Assembly: GCA_025330725.1 (NCBI GenBank) | Contig: JAIWND010000030.1 | Span: 248,001-312,000, forward strand | Length of the DNA: 64,000 nucleotides | Reading direction: 5' to 3' | Source of the DNA: Chlamydoabsidia padenii | Taxonomy: Eukaryota > Mucoromycota > Mucoromycetes > Mucorales > Cunninghamellaceae | Part shown: positions 1 through 12,382 of the stretch, piece after piece | How positions within the stretch are numbered: the first letter of the stretch is position 1 | Layout of the letters: every line of letters begins with the position of its first letter | Position numbers and translations under genes: made by a program | The notes under the pieces: model-generated | What the model was told of the DNA's origin: nothing | The model's input: only the letters and a program-made list of their open reading frames with translations | The model's database searches: none

Positions 1-609
1 GTATGTATACAATGGCAAGGTAATGTGGTAGATAGTAATAATTGTAGTAATAGTTTTATATGGTTAATTAATAAATAAAAAAGCAATGTTTTTATCATTG
101 GTATCAATCAATATGTCTTTTATTAATGAGTGGGTTTTTATTATCCCTCGGATCATGTATATCCATGATGTATTATGTAGATGACACGATGCCGCGATTG
201 ATCGTGTCTCATCATGTATACTTCACGATTAAATCAGGTAAATACATGATGGATCTTGTATCAGGTAATTGCATGATTCAATCGTGATTAATATTACAAG
301 ATTCATCATGAATTTACCTGATTCAATCATGCAATCGTGTAAATACACGATGGAGATTATGTAGTTTACATGATCCATTGTGCAATCGTGTAATTTACAT
401 GCTCAATCGTGGATTATTATTTTTTTACCGTGGCAAATGGGGTGATCAATTTCTGGACATGTATGGATGGTCAAGTCAACGAGCTGCGTTTTATTAGAGA
501 TGGGATTTAATAAAAATAAAAATAAAAGATATACTAGAGATTACAAAGGTAGCAACTAAATAAGACAGGTTTACTAAACTAAAGAGTAGCCATCTAATTA
601 CACCAAAAG
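1..609. other. Intergenic, left edge
   Basis: I see no supportable gene here. The stretch holds the downstream flank of the flippase gene and a dyad-rich cluster (about 130-420, listed separately). The rest is AT-rich and carries no long frame. Confidence 0.6.
130..420. repeat. Cluster of ATCRTG / CAYGAT hexamers with dyads
   Basis: About 16 hexamers of the form ATCATG, ATCGTG or their complements CATGAT and CACGAT lie within roughly 290 bases. Several form perfect inverted pairs, for example GACACGAT and ATCGTGTC separated by ten bases near 180-207. Longer degenerate blocks (AATCAGGTAAATACATGATG-like, and its inverse) also recur. The cluster begins about 190 bases past the flippase stop codon. 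It may be a foldback or MITE remnant, or a protein-binding cluster; the sequence does not decide. Confidence 0.6.
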
Positions 610-819
610 TTAACCGGAAGGCTTTTGTTGAGTAGTATCGTACATTCGAATGATTTTTCCTTGATCCCCATCATTTTGAGAGAATGCATAACCCCGAGAT
701 TGCTTGAGTCGTTGGATCCGACGTACCTTGTTTACTGCTGTTCGGAATCTATCCATTCGAGGTCGGTAATCTGGCAAGTTGAGCTTTTGAATTTCCTGTA
801 CATAATGATATGATTTCGA

Positions 820-869
<50 letters not shown>

Positions 870-3800
870 TCGAGCCATCAAGATACGTTTCAAAAAGTGA
901 AGGGGGGGGACTAACTTACCTATACATTCGCTTGCAACTACAATAATAATAATAGGTTAAAACATCATTCGGCCTTATGTCACACTTACTATTTCCAGAG
1001 ATAATCACGCAGTACGCAAATCAGTGGCACAAGAAGGAAGAATAACCAATAGTTGATATTTCCCCAAAGAGCAGGTACAATCCCCGAGTATTCAGCAAAT
1101 ATACCAAATGGAAGCATCGGCCCGACGTAGGAGACCAGTGGAAGGTAGATGAACCAGATCATCATAGAGCCGGGAATCGCAATATAGGTATATTTTGTCC
1201 AAATACTTGAGTAAAAAGTGGGGTTAGTGTTCATTTTTTTTTTTCATGCCCATCACTTACTCTGATATCAAGGCCGCTTTCCATAGAATGGTGGCCAAAG
1301 TTGAGCTAAAGATCGCCGAGCCAACCCACCATTGACCACCTGCCCATCCTTGTACAAACACACTATCGTCAACAAAAGCCGCCATACCAAGGAAGAATAA
1401 GAGCTAGAAAAAAAAAAGTAGAGGTAAAGTGAGTATAATAAACCAGCTAGCTATGTTGATGTTACCTACCGCAGAGTGATAAACAGCATTGAGAATCCAG
1501 CCCCAAAACCGCTTTTGATTAAAAAACTCGTTCGACTGACCAAGCATATACATTTGAGGGTACTTGGCCAAAAGACGCGCCGATGTGAATTGATCAAAGA
1601 TTCCAATAGCCAAAGGAGGAAGGATGGTAAAAAAGACATTGAAGCAAGACATTGTCCATGATTCATACAAGGTCTGTCCCGAGAAGCCATTAAAGATAGC
1701 GTACCAAAACTGGGTAAGATACAGGGTCACATTCTTGTAAAAGTAGTAAAAGATCATCTTGGACAGTCGTTGATAAGCCCATGCACCATGTACCAGCAAT
1801 AGTTTCTTTAGGAACCGGAATTGAGAGATGGCGAAATCTGCGCTTCGGGCCGCTTGAAGACCTTCCATGCCACTGATCCCCACCCCAACATGAGCGGCCT
1901 GGATCATCGACACATCATTCGCTCCATCTCCAATCGCCAATAAGATGGATTTCGTGTATTTCTTGACTAGTTTGACTACCAGGGCTTTTTGCAAGGGCGA
2001 CACTCGACAGCAGATCACTGCTTTACATTGGACGGCAATATCGTAAAAGGTCTTTTCCAATTCTTTTTCCAGGGCAAATGTCAATGCCTTTCCATCAATC
2101 ACAAGAGCCAAGGGCTAGGATGGGGTAATAATAATAATAATAATAAAAGAGAGTGAGTCCACCATTCCTTCTTTCCCTCCTTTTATTTTTGCATTTACCT
2201 CTTGCCGATCTTCGCTTTTTTGTGCATAAAGCTCGACGAGTTTTTGGTCAAGAATAGCCTTTGTTCCATCAAAGTCATCCGCGGTGCAAATCATCAAATC
2301 CATATCATCCGTTAATAATTTACAGCTGTGTCCAATATTGATTGCCGTTTCTTGCCGATCCCCCGTCAGCACCCATACCTTGATTCCGGCTTCTTGCAAG
2401 GTATGAATAGTATCTGGTACACCATCCTGTAGCTTGTCCTCGATGGCTGTCGCACCCACCAAAGTCATGTTTTGCTCTATCATTTCAGCCGCATCATCCA
2501 AAGCTTCTGCCCGATTCACCAATGTCGTTGCTGCCTTTTCATACACTTGAGACCATTGAGCATATTCCTTGTCAGAAATCATCCGCATCGCGTAACACAA
2601 CGTCCGTAAACCTTCTGAAGCAAAGTCCTACAATACATTATAAAAAATGAATATCTGATATCCATCCTTTATTTATAGTTACCTCCAAATGTGCCAACGT
2701 AGCATCGACATACGAACAGTCAGGATCCAGTCGTTCCAAGATCATGGTGTCAGCGCCTTTACAGTAAAGCACAATACGGTTCTGAGGATCCCTAAGCACC
2801 ACAGACATACGTTTCCGAGTCGAGTTGAATTCACACACGTTAAGTATCTGGTATTCATTTTCAGCAGATTGGATAGTGCAATGGATAGAATGTGGCCGCC
2901 GAGCGTAAAAGTGATAACCAAAGATCGAGCTTGCTCCTTTCACTAAAGCAGCTTCGTCTGGAGAGGAAGCTTGATAAATGATATTTCCCGAAGCAGTGTC
3001 GACCTCGGGAATCACCGTGTGGCAGGTCATGAGGGCAGTCAGGAATTCGCGAATCACTGGGGCTTGAGGGGCAATCTTTAGGTGGTCCTCCAGCTGCTTA
3101 AATGAGTATTGGGCTTGGCTGTCACTATAATCTGATGCAGCTGTAGGTTGTCGATCAGGATTGGCATGGTTCGCATAGGTGAGTCCAGCAATAGAGCATT
3201 CTCGGAATTCCATTTCGTTACAGGTGAGGGTGCCCGTCTTGTCGGAAAAGACGTATTCGATCTGACCTAGTTCTTCAATCAAACTACTGCTGCGTGCTAA
3301 TGCTGGAGTGTCAGTTTTGTCATAGTAGATATCCAAATCATTGTCTATCATGGTTGATTGGACAAATTTTACGATTTCCATGGTCACCATCAAACTATAA
3401 AAAGAAGACAAGTTAGTTAGTAAGCGGGAATTGAATACCAATCTATGCACCCACTCCCTATGTGTTTATTTACCTGATTGGGATGAAGCTGTTAAAGAGA
3501 ATCATGAATGTCAAAATGTTGAATCCAAATTCACGTGCCTTGTTGAGAGTTCCAGGAATTTCGATATAATCCATTTTTGAGCCTAGGTTATTCTATTGAT
3601 AACAAGAAAGGATTAGTAAGTATCATCATTCAAAATAGATGCGTGTGTGGATATTTCCTTACCATTGTGACAAGATTTCCCACTGAGCATAATACACTCA
3701 TAATGACAAGCATGGTAAACAAGTACATTATATTCCTATTGGTGATATGTGTGACATTGGACGCCTTGGTTGGCTTCTTGCTATAGATATATGAATAAAG

Positions 3801-5524
3801 AGACTAAGTATATCATTGCCCAGACAAACAAATTTTTAGTGATCAAATTTTACCTCGAGTTCAGCATGAGTTTCGTCTCATGGCCAGTAAATACCACCAA
3901 ACCATAGACCCAACTTGTATTCCTTAGCTGAGCACCACGCAAAAGCATTTTACTGGGATCCAAAGGAAGACGCTTATCGTTATTGTCGGCAGGTATAATG
4001 AGAGTGCCATCATAATTGTATAGCCGATTGTTGGGTTGTTCGGATTGCATCACTCCAGTGAATTCGGCCAACAGTTTTGGTGAAATGAATTTTGATGTTT
4101 CAGGTAAGGCTTGTTTGATCTTGAGATTCACTTCACTATACAAAGTTAGAAATCCCATGTTAATTAAGGTCCTTTTTTATGATATCAACTTACCCATCCA
4201 AATTACTTGTTTCAATGTAGCATAATCCTTCAGGTTCTGAGCTACTGACTAGAATCAAATCAGCCGGAAAAAAGTCGCCACTTTCTACACGACAGATATC
4301 ACCCACCTTGACGTCCCTCCATTTGTTTTCTATAAATTGATCTTGACCGTTATAGATTTTACATTTCCGCCCATTCAATTCATGATCAGACTTGTGGACA
4401 CCCTAAATCACAATAACATGTGAGTAACAGGTTCTTGTTTATCGATCTGTGGTAGTATCAAGGGGGTATGTAGACTAAATGGCATGTTTCTTTTTTGACT
4501 TACATAATCCTCCAAGATTTCTTTAATGGCAGTAATCAATAAAACGATGACCAAGGGTACCAAAGTAGTCCATCGAGATGTCGGTGAGATGTTGGGAATT
4601 TGCTAAAAAGGAGATAAAATATGATGAGAGAGAGAGAGAGAAAGAGAGAAAGAGAGAGTACAATTACCGTTTTCTGCCTGTATACACATACGCACCCCCC
4701 CCCCATCTCCTAGTTCCTTCTACCCCCCCCTTTTTTTGTCATCGCCATCAATCATCCCTTTTTTTCTTCTTCCTATCATTTTACCTGTATACCGGATATA
4801 AACAAGAAGAAGAGATTTGCTGATTTACTGAATTCCACATAAAGGAATTTGGGCAAGAAGGAGATAATGTTATATTTGGCAGTGGAGACGCGATTATGCA
4901 AGAATTGTGATGGTTCGTTTGCTGCCGAGTTGTTGATATAAATGATCCGTGGTGTATGATCAGTCAAGTTGCGTCGAGTCAGTCGATGAATAATAGACGA
5001 CACTATGTTTTGGCATTTCCCCTGTCGTTCATGCCGTTGTGAGATGGATAGATAGTTGTCCTTGTCAGTGATACTACTGTCACTACTGTGGTTTTTCATG
5101 TTGCTGCTCTTGTTGTGAGAGGATAGTAAGAGTGAATGATCAACCTGACTGTTATAGGTCATGGTCTTGTCGTCATCATAAGAAGGTTGACTATCGTGCT
5201 TGTTTTGACTAAAGGACTGTTCGAGCATTTCCGTCGATTCGTTATCGTATTTGTACATTGACGTATGTTGCATTGGTAATAAAGAAAAGGCGGAGCCATT
5301 AGCTTGTGATTGTGTTGAGTAGGTAGGATGTTGTCCATGGTGTGAGTGTCGATTGTCTGCATTTTGGTCTACTTTTTATTTATTTATATAGACACGTACG
5401 ATGAAGGAGAATAAAGAGCATTAGTTTATCATTAGCAAACACATTATAAAGAGTTCATTTGAGTTTTACCTTGAGCTGTGTGTAGTGTTTCTAATTTAAT
5501 GTCGTTATCATTCAAAGAGGACAT
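610..5524 (-). CDS. DRS2: P4-type phospholipid flippase (Drs2 family)
   Basis: A P4-ATPase that moves aminophospholipids to the cytosolic leaflet of Golgi and endosome membranes, normally with a Cdc50-type partner (family knowledge). About 14 exons. The hydrophilic, Asn/Ser-rich N-terminus (5524-5000) is followed by the family block IIYINN..., then FLPKFLYVEFSKSANLFFLF. Seen: phosphorylation loop DKTGTLT (about 3240), TGDRQETAINIG (about 2350), hinge GDGANDVSMIQAAHVGVG (about 1910), and C-terminal membrane helices. The C-terminal tail HYVQEIQKLNLPDYRPRM...AFSQND...RMYDTT is typical of the Drs2 subgroup. The start is the first ATG (MSSLNDND), spliced in frame into the next exon. Oddities: the actuator motif reads DGEV rather than the usual DGET, across an intron at about 4145-4195. 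An 18-nt exon lies at 920-937. The last intron carries 44 consecutive T (sense) before its acceptor. Confidence 0.93.
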
Positions 5525-6615
5525 TGTATATGAGGGTATTTCAAAGGATTACTGACGTTGTATGACAAGAGACAAGATGTCTTGTAAAGTAAGAGATTAT
5601 TATTTTTTTTTTAAAAAAAAAAAGGTATAATGTGGGTATGAGGGGAATGGTATTAAGTATATGGTAATATGTATAACTATAAAAAAGTTAATGCAGTTTG
5701 TAAAGGGAGATAATGGGCTATGTACAGTATAACTGTGGAAAAAAAAAAAAAAAGAGTGAAAGGGAAGGAAAGGAAAGCGAAAATGCGGATTGCTTTTTTT
5801 GTCTCGCCGAAAAAAAAAAAAAAGTGCGATCAAAAGCAAAGAAAAAATCAAGGTTACACACAGCTCTTCTTTGGCCGTGTAGTCATGGGTTAGCTCCATG
5901 CTCCTTTTTTGCTTTGATGCTGATAACATTGGGTTGCAAAAAGGAGCATTCAACAATAAGGAGGTGATGATGAGCCATTGTGTCGGGATTACAAATCAAT
6001 ACCAGAGAAGTCGCCACAGATGACTTTTTTCCGTATGCATTTACTGTAATGCATGTACTCTATCAAACTCATACACATCATTATGCAGTTCGTTTGGAAA
6101 AAAAAAAAAAAAAAAAAAAAAATCGAGTTCCGCCTATTTCGATTTTCGTTATGAGCGGGGTCAGGCAAAATGGAAAAGTAGATGGACAGGGTCTTTTGAA
6201 CCCAGTGTTTATGTAATTGGTTTCAGCCAATCATATCACAGTATCTGATTATGAAAGCGCCCCATGCTTTCTAATCGAAAGCTCTACTTTTACATCCTTT
6301 TCCCCATTCTTACTTTCATTCATCATACATTCTTCCTCATCTTTCTAAATGGTGATGGATTAGGTGAGTCTAGTCATTACAAGATCCAGATTCAAGAGCA
6401 AAAAGAGTTGAAAGGAAAGGGTACAGGTGGGTGAGGCGAGCGGGATTTGAAAATGAAACCGGGACAGGCATAGCGTCAAAATAAGAGCACCACGTTGGGG
6501 TTGAATTTTTTTTTCTTAAAACCACTTTTTTCTTTCCACACCCTTTTTTTTCTCTCTTTCTTTTACATTTACCTACTCTACTTTATAATAATACGAATAA
6601 ACTATACTATACAAT
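5525..6615. other. Divergent intergenic region (flippase / deaminase)
   Basis: Shared upstream region of two divergent genes. It contains several A/T homopolymers (about 5738-5752, 5810-5822, 6099-6121) and a GCGGGATTTGAAAA motif at 6440. CT-rich leader-like sequence lies directly before the deaminase ATG. Long frames here are low-complexity translations and are not supported as genes. Confidence 0.6.
6440..6453 (+). promoter_or_regulatory. GCGGGRTTTRAAA motif upstream of deaminase
   Basis: The sequence reads GCGGGATTTGAAAA, about 175 bases before the deaminase ATG. It is one of the recurrent motifs described in the findings. The factor that binds it is unknown to me. Confidence 0.5.
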
Positions 6616-7958
6616 ATGAGATTGATTATTCGTGAAGACTATACTGAAGTCAGTGATTATATTGGTAAGGACAAAAGAAAAAGATAAAGAATGGAACCCC
6701 ATTTGGAATACTAATCAACTTTTATATCAGCCAACTACATCAAGGAACGTATCAACCAATTCAAGCCGTCTGAAGAACGACCTTTTGTACTTGGACTTCC
6801 TACTGGCTCGTCTCCCATTGGTGTGTACAAGAAAATGGTGGAACTCTACAAGGCCGGTGAAATCAGCTTCAAGCATGTGGTGACCTTTAACATGGATGAA
6901 TACGTCGGCTTACCTCGTGACCATCCTGAATCGTATCATTCTTTCATGTGGAAGAATCTGTTTATGCATGTGGACATCAAGCCTGAAAACGTACACATTT
7001 TGAACGGTAATGCCCCTGATTTGGATGAAGAATGCAAAAAGTATGAAGCGGATATTGCTGCTGTGGGTGGTATCGAACTCTTCTTGGGTGGTATTGGTCC
7101 TGATGGTCATATTGCCTTTAACGAACCTGGATCTTCTCTTACTTCTCGTACTCGTGTCAAGACTTTGGCTTATGAAACTATTATTGCTAATGCCAGATTC
7201 TTTGATGGTGATGTGAACAAGGTGCCCAAATTGGCTTTGACTGTGGGTGTTGCGTAAGTTACAAAAGAAGGAGAAAAAGTTGTAATGATGTATTGGCTAA
7301 CTTTCTCTTTGTGTGTGTGTGCGTAGTACTGTCATGGATGCTCGTGAAGTGGTGGTGATCATCACTGGTGCTCACAAGGTAATGTAAACATGAAGAAAAA
7401 GAAGAAATGTGACTAATATATATATATATATATATACGTATCTTCTATATAGTCTATTGCCTTGGCCAAATGTATTGAAGAAGGTGTCAACCATATGTGG
7501 ACTGTCAGCTCAATTCAACTCCACCCTAAAGGATTGATTGTCTGTGATGAAGATTCGACCCTGGAACTCCATGTCAAGGTAATTTTTTTTTTTTTTTTGT
7601 AAAAATAAAGGGTCTGGGAAGAAAAAGGAAATCGGGGATTTCCCTAGGTGATACTAAAAGGGAACTTGCTCAGCGAACCAATGATACGAACTTGATCTTC
7701 TTACTCACACTCCTTCTTTTTTATATCATATAGACTGTCAAGTACTTTAAATCCATCGAACATGTCCATCAAGTCTTGATTGGTACTGAAAACCTGGGAT
7801 TACAAGGTATGAAAAAAAAAAAAAAAAAAAAAGACAATAGAAATAAACGATGAACTAAACCTTCTTCTTTTTTAATATGAATAGGTGGTGTGAAGCAATT
7901 GAAATCGGCCACTAACAGCAGTCGTCCAAAGACACCTATGAATGCTCCTCATGAATAA
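6616..7958 (+). CDS. NAG1: Glucosamine-6-phosphate deaminase
   Basis: Converts glucosamine-6-phosphate to fructose-6-phosphate and ammonia, the last dedicated step of GlcNAc catabolism (cytosolic). Six exons: 6616-6664, then exons starting at about 6732, 7328, 7454, 7735 and 7885. Seen: sugar-phosphate loop [33 protein letters not shown] with the catalytic Asp, and [15 protein letters not shown] with the catalytic His. The C-terminal block [14 protein letters not shown] is followed by a short Ser/Pro tail. The length, about 275 residues, is normal for the family. The first exon ([16 protein letters not shown]) joins the second in phase, which fixes the start. A same-strand hexokinase follows about 780 bases downstream, so the two may act together in GlcNAc use. 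Confidence 0.95.
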
Positions 7959-8397
7959 ATTAGAAGGTGGTCCCTTTTTTTCCCTTTTGTCCTTCCCATT
8001 GAACCCTTATTGTATTTATCATCCTATTTATCCCATTACCCATCATTCCTTATCCTTTTTTTTTGTACTCTCTTCTCTTATGTTACATAATAAAGATCAT
8101 ATTATTCTCACACATATTATATTATCATACTTGGATTTGTTAATGTATCAGTGTTTTATTTAAGGGTATATTCTTTTGGTTACTCATTGTGTTGCAGGGT
8201 TTTCTCTCACTCCCTTTTCCCTGGTCGGATAATCTGCATATTGTTACATTGGTACATCTATCCATTTTCTTATGTTATCTTCTTTTGATACTTTATTACA
8301 TACGTCTGACAAGAAGTGAATACGGTAAAAAAGACCCTTTTGTAAGAGGGGGGCTTTGTATCATATTTATGGGTTTGTACGACTTTCTCAAGAGAAA

Positions 8398-8428
<31 letters not shown>

Positions 8429-8740
8429 TTTGACAAGGTTTCTTTCCCCAGATTGACATTCTCCTATATCACTTTGGGGTCACTGTCTATTGTAATCATC
8501 CTAATGTTCTAAATAAATTGCCCTGTCCCTCCGAAAATACCAAATCTATAAATATAATTTCTTTACTCTTTCGTATTTCTTCTCCCTTTCTTTCATTTTC
8601 TTTACACTTTTATTTTTTTTTTCTCACCCACTTAACAAAAACAAAAAGTGTAACTAGTGCCACTTAATTCCACCTTTGGTCACACATACTCTCTCTTCTT
8701 CCCTCGTTTTACATCAACCTCACCATTGCCACCATTCATC
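7959..8740. other. Intergenic, deaminase to hexokinase
   Basis: Holds the 3' flank of the deaminase and the upstream region of the hexokinase. A (CA)n microsatellite occurs at about 8400-8429 and a pyrimidine-rich leader precedes the hexokinase. A frame-extending GTG lies upstream of the hexokinase ATG but is not convincing as a start. I see no other gene. Confidence 0.6.
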
Positions 8741-10689
8741 ATGCTAGACATGTCACCATTACAAACGATCGAACACACTTTTGAACTCACTCAACAACAG
8801 TTTCAGGGTCTCGTCACGGGATTCAAGCAAGAATACGATCAAGGGCTCAACACGGCGGAGGCAAAGGGTCTGGCCACAATGATCCCGTCCTATGTAACAC
8901 GACTACCTACTGGACAAGAACAAGGCACATTTTTGGCTCTGGATCTAGGCGGAAGTACGCTTCGTGTCTGTGCGGTACATCTCTTGGGCCAAGGCAAAGT
9001 CAAGGTGGATGAAATCAAACGATCCATCTCAATGACCGATCCTTTACGAACCAGTGATACAATAACATTTTTTGATTGGATGGTCGATATCGTTGCTCTC
9101 TTACTCGAGGAATATCATTTGGAATCAACAGATCCTTTGGCAATGGGTGTATCTTGGAGTTTCCCTATAGAGTAAGTAAAAAGAAGGAAAGGGGGGGGGC
9201 TATAAACAAGTAGCATACTTGACGGGATGATGTAACCAAAAAAAAAAAGGGGGGGGGAAGGGTAAAAAAAAACAATAGAGTGTTGTTATTGTTGCTTTTT
9301 GGCATGAATATGCATTGTACTTATTGACAAATAAAACTCCTTCTTCTTCTTCTCCCTAGTCAAACAAGTGTCTCTGATGGCAAGATTCTTCGAATGGGGA
9401 AAGGTTTCGACTTGAAAGGCATTGAGGGACAAGATCTGAAATCCTTATTCACTGACGCCTTCCAAAGAAAGGTAATACCAAAACTATAGGATTCATTACC
9501 AAGGTACTAACTCGCTTTGGGATATATAGAATGTCAATGTCAAGGTAACGGCATTGATCAACGATACTGTGGGCGTGCTCGTGGCTCATGCATACAGTGA
9601 TCCCGCGGCGCGTATTGGCTTTATCTATGGTACTGGCACAAATGCAGCGTATCCTGAAAAGATGTCGAAAATGGTGAAACTCGGGCCGGATTACAACAAT
9701 CAGCAAGACAAGGAAATGCTCGTCAACACTGAAATTGATATTTTCGGTAGTCAAGATTATTTGCCATTGAATCGATTCGACCGGATCCTGGACGCCAATC
9801 ATAATCAACCGGAATTCCAACTCTATGAAAAGATGATGTCAGGTGCTTACCTCGGTGAATTGGTCCGTTTGGCTGCATTGGAACTGGTACAGGGAAACAA
9901 CTTGTTTGATGGTCATATGCCTTTGGCATTCAAGACAATGTATAGTTTTGAAACATCACATCTTAGTGATCTGGAAAGGTAGGTAGGGTCACTCTCCACA
10001 GATGTTGATGATCTCTAATGAACTCTTTGTAGTCGATGTGATGATCCTATAGACACTCAATTACAACACCTTCAATCCATCTTGAACTTTGACGACTATC
10101 AGGTGACCGAACAAGATGTGACAACCATGGTTACTTTATGCAGGGTAGTGGCCACTCGGGGTGCGACATTGGCTGCGGCGGCTCTGGCTTCATTGATTGA
10201 ACAACAACATCAAGTCCTCTTATCAGACCACCCCATTGTCATTGGTATCAATGGCTCTACTTTTGAATTGTATCCTCACATGCCCAAACGGATCCTTGCT
10301 TCCTTGTCTGACTGGTTTGGGCCTAAAGTAGCCAGTCGGATTCGATTGGATGTGGCTCGAGATGGAGCAGGGATCGGAGGTGCCTTGATTGCTATGCTTT
10401 ATGCGGAGAAAAAGTAAGTTTTTTTTTTAAAAAAAAAAAAAAGCTTCGTCCATTCTTATGGGATGGTAACTAAATTCTTATTAGGTCGGATCCACTGGTA
10501 TCATCATCATCATCTGCCACATTACATAAACCAACTATTGAACGGGGGGATCAACACCACCCTCCACCTCATTCTTTGTCGACTTGTTTATTTGGTTGGT
10601 TGGGGCCTCTTAAACTTTGGTTGCAACATGGATCATCCGTCTCTACTACCACTACTAGCCCTCCACATCATCCAAAAGACATGGAATAG
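8741..10689 (+). CDS. Atypical hexokinase, probable GlcNAc kinase
   Basis: An ATP-dependent sugar kinase of the hexokinase family. Seen in order: phosphate-1 loop LALDLGGSTLRVCAV (canonical enzymes have DLGGTNxR), sugar loop SFPIDQTSVSDGKILRMGKGF, catalytic Asp in ALINDTVGVL, phosphate-2 loop IYGTGTNAAYPEK, and C-terminal GINGSTFELYPHM...DGAGIGGALIA. The GGST and GTGTNAAY variants and the VNTEIDIFG block resemble the non-glucose hexokinase branch of fungi that includes GlcNAc kinases (family memory, not a search). The upstream GlcNAc-pathway deaminase supports that role. The ATG at 8741 starts MLDMSPLQ. Five exons are read. A stop codon follows AEKK at about 10417, but splicing a consensus intron (10413-10483) instead keeps the frame open to 10689. 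That adds about 65 His/Pro/Ser-rich residues, so the C-terminus has two possible forms. Confidence 0.88.
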
Positions 10690-10849
10690 ATAGTTTTATA
10701 GCCATCCTTACCCCTGACCCATTTACCTTTATAGTATTACCTAACCTATTTACTTTTTTTCTTTTTATTCAATGCTCTTAATAAATAGTAATAATAAAAT
10801 CCATTCTACACTAAGATGTCTACACTAGAGAGGATTTACTATTTTATAT

Positions 10850-11335
10850 CTATTGGGGTAATATTATCTTTGCCATCAAACACAGATGATCACTTCCAAA
10901 GTGACTATTAGGTAACGCAGGTTGGACCCTATCATGAGGAGGAAACATGAGGAGATCCAAGAGAATAGCTTGTGGCGGTACAAACATGTAATCCAAGGTT
11001 CCTTTGAATTCATGAGCATAGTTAGTATAATCAGGTTCACCGACGCAATATCGATCATGATCTTGTTGATCCCAGAGTCGTTTATGGTGACTGTACACAC
11101 TTTGCATGGTCGTCTTGGGTCCCATCATGGTAAGTAATTGGTGTGTATCCAAGAGTTGACTGTCAGGTGGTCCGCTGGTATCGTCTATTTGTGGTCCATC
11201 ACCAAATGATCGTCTTGAGATTTCCAAAGTATTCAAGTGTTCCTCCGTCAATGGTTTACCAGTAACAATCGAATAAAAAGGATCAGTAGGTTGGGTATTA
11301 AAATCTAAAATGAGAGAGAAATTGAGTTGGAAGTG

Positions 11336-11372
<37 letters not shown>

Positions 11373-12316
11373 TACCACCGAGCATAAGAGGCACCCAACC
11401 CTTCTTCTTGTCGTCGAGTGTCTTTTTAAGATCAAATAGATGATGCATGTAAATTAAAGCTTGACGACATCGTTCATAATTGGATTGTGGCCGCCAATAC
11501 AAATGTGTGTTCCCCAGAATCACTCCTGGTTCATCGTCATCCCGGAATGCCAGTGCCACCAATTGACCTATATTTCCTGTTATTTGTGCTGGTTTGCAAG
11601 ATGGATCGGTATCATAATCCAATGTTCGGTAATCGATTTCTTTCCATATATTATCCTTGTACCCGATCAAACAGCCATGTCGTTTGGTTTCATGTCGATG
11701 GAAGAGTGTTGTATACCTGTCAAATTAGTCAGCTATCATTATCACCATTATTCTTTTTTCTTGACTTTACCCTAGTTCGGCCAATGCCTTCTTGTAGTAT
11801 TCATCATAGTTATCCATTTCTATGAGAGAACAAAAAAAAAAAAGAGTCGGTTAGCTAGTGTAAACTTTTTGAGGGTAGATCGTTTTACCTTGTAAGCACA
11901 TGAGATCAGGCTGGTAGTATGCCAGTTCTTCAATCACCATTCGTCGTCTTGTTTTCTACAAAAAGAGTTAAAAACCACCATGTCGAGTTTTTTGTCACTT
12001 ACCCATTTCAACATATCACCAGCTAAAGGATGCACCGTCCTTTTACAAAGATTCTGAGCCAAGATCTAATGAATAACAAAAAGAAAGTTAGCTTTTGGTG
12101 TATTATTTATCAACTACTTACGTTATAAGACATGATCGTTATAGGGCGATGGCGAAATGGAGAACGCCATATACGGCGATAAGGTGTAGGTGAAGGGACC
12201 GCAGAGGTGGCTGTTTGAGTTGATTGGACTTGTTGCTGTTTCAGTTTCTTCTTTTGTTCACGCAGAGCCCGTTTCTCCTGGTCAAGTTTTTCTTTATCAG
12301 CCGCCTTGTGATCCAT
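10850..12316 (-). CDS. NGL2: Ngl2-like RNA exonuclease (EEP family)
   Basis: A member of the Ccr4/Ngl branch of the endonuclease/exonuclease/phosphatase fold. Yeast Ngl2 trims the 3' end of 5.8S rRNA (family knowledge). The Lys/Gln-rich N-terminus (DKEKLDQEKRALREQKKKLK) is followed by TIMSYNILAQNLC, then LMCLQEMDNYDEYY with the metal-binding Glu. Next come LGNTHLYWRP and LMLGGDFNTQPTDPFY with the catalytic Asp/Asn. The protein ends with LPNSHFGSDHLCLMAKI, the catalytic SDH. Six or so exons. An (AT)n microsatellite sits in the intron at about 11337-11372, just before the DFN exon. The start at 12316 is the first ATG, and a recurrent promoter-like motif lies 65 bases upstream. Confidence 0.88.
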
Positions 12317-12382
12317 GGTGTTATTTGAGAGAGAGAGAGAGAAAGAAGAAAAGCAAAAAAAGGAGGGACACTACATACCATG

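Noticed and set aside
130..420. CRISPR-like array
   Set aside because: Repeats are short, degenerate and present in both orientations with no regular spacers, in a eukaryotic context.
5600..5956. 118-codon Phe/Ser-rich frame
   Set aside because: Low-complexity translation of A/T homopolymers in a divergent promoter region.
8657..8740. Upstream in-frame extension of the hexokinase
   Set aside because: It would need a GTG start. The ATG at 8741 precedes the conserved N-terminus and follows a pyrimidine-rich leader.
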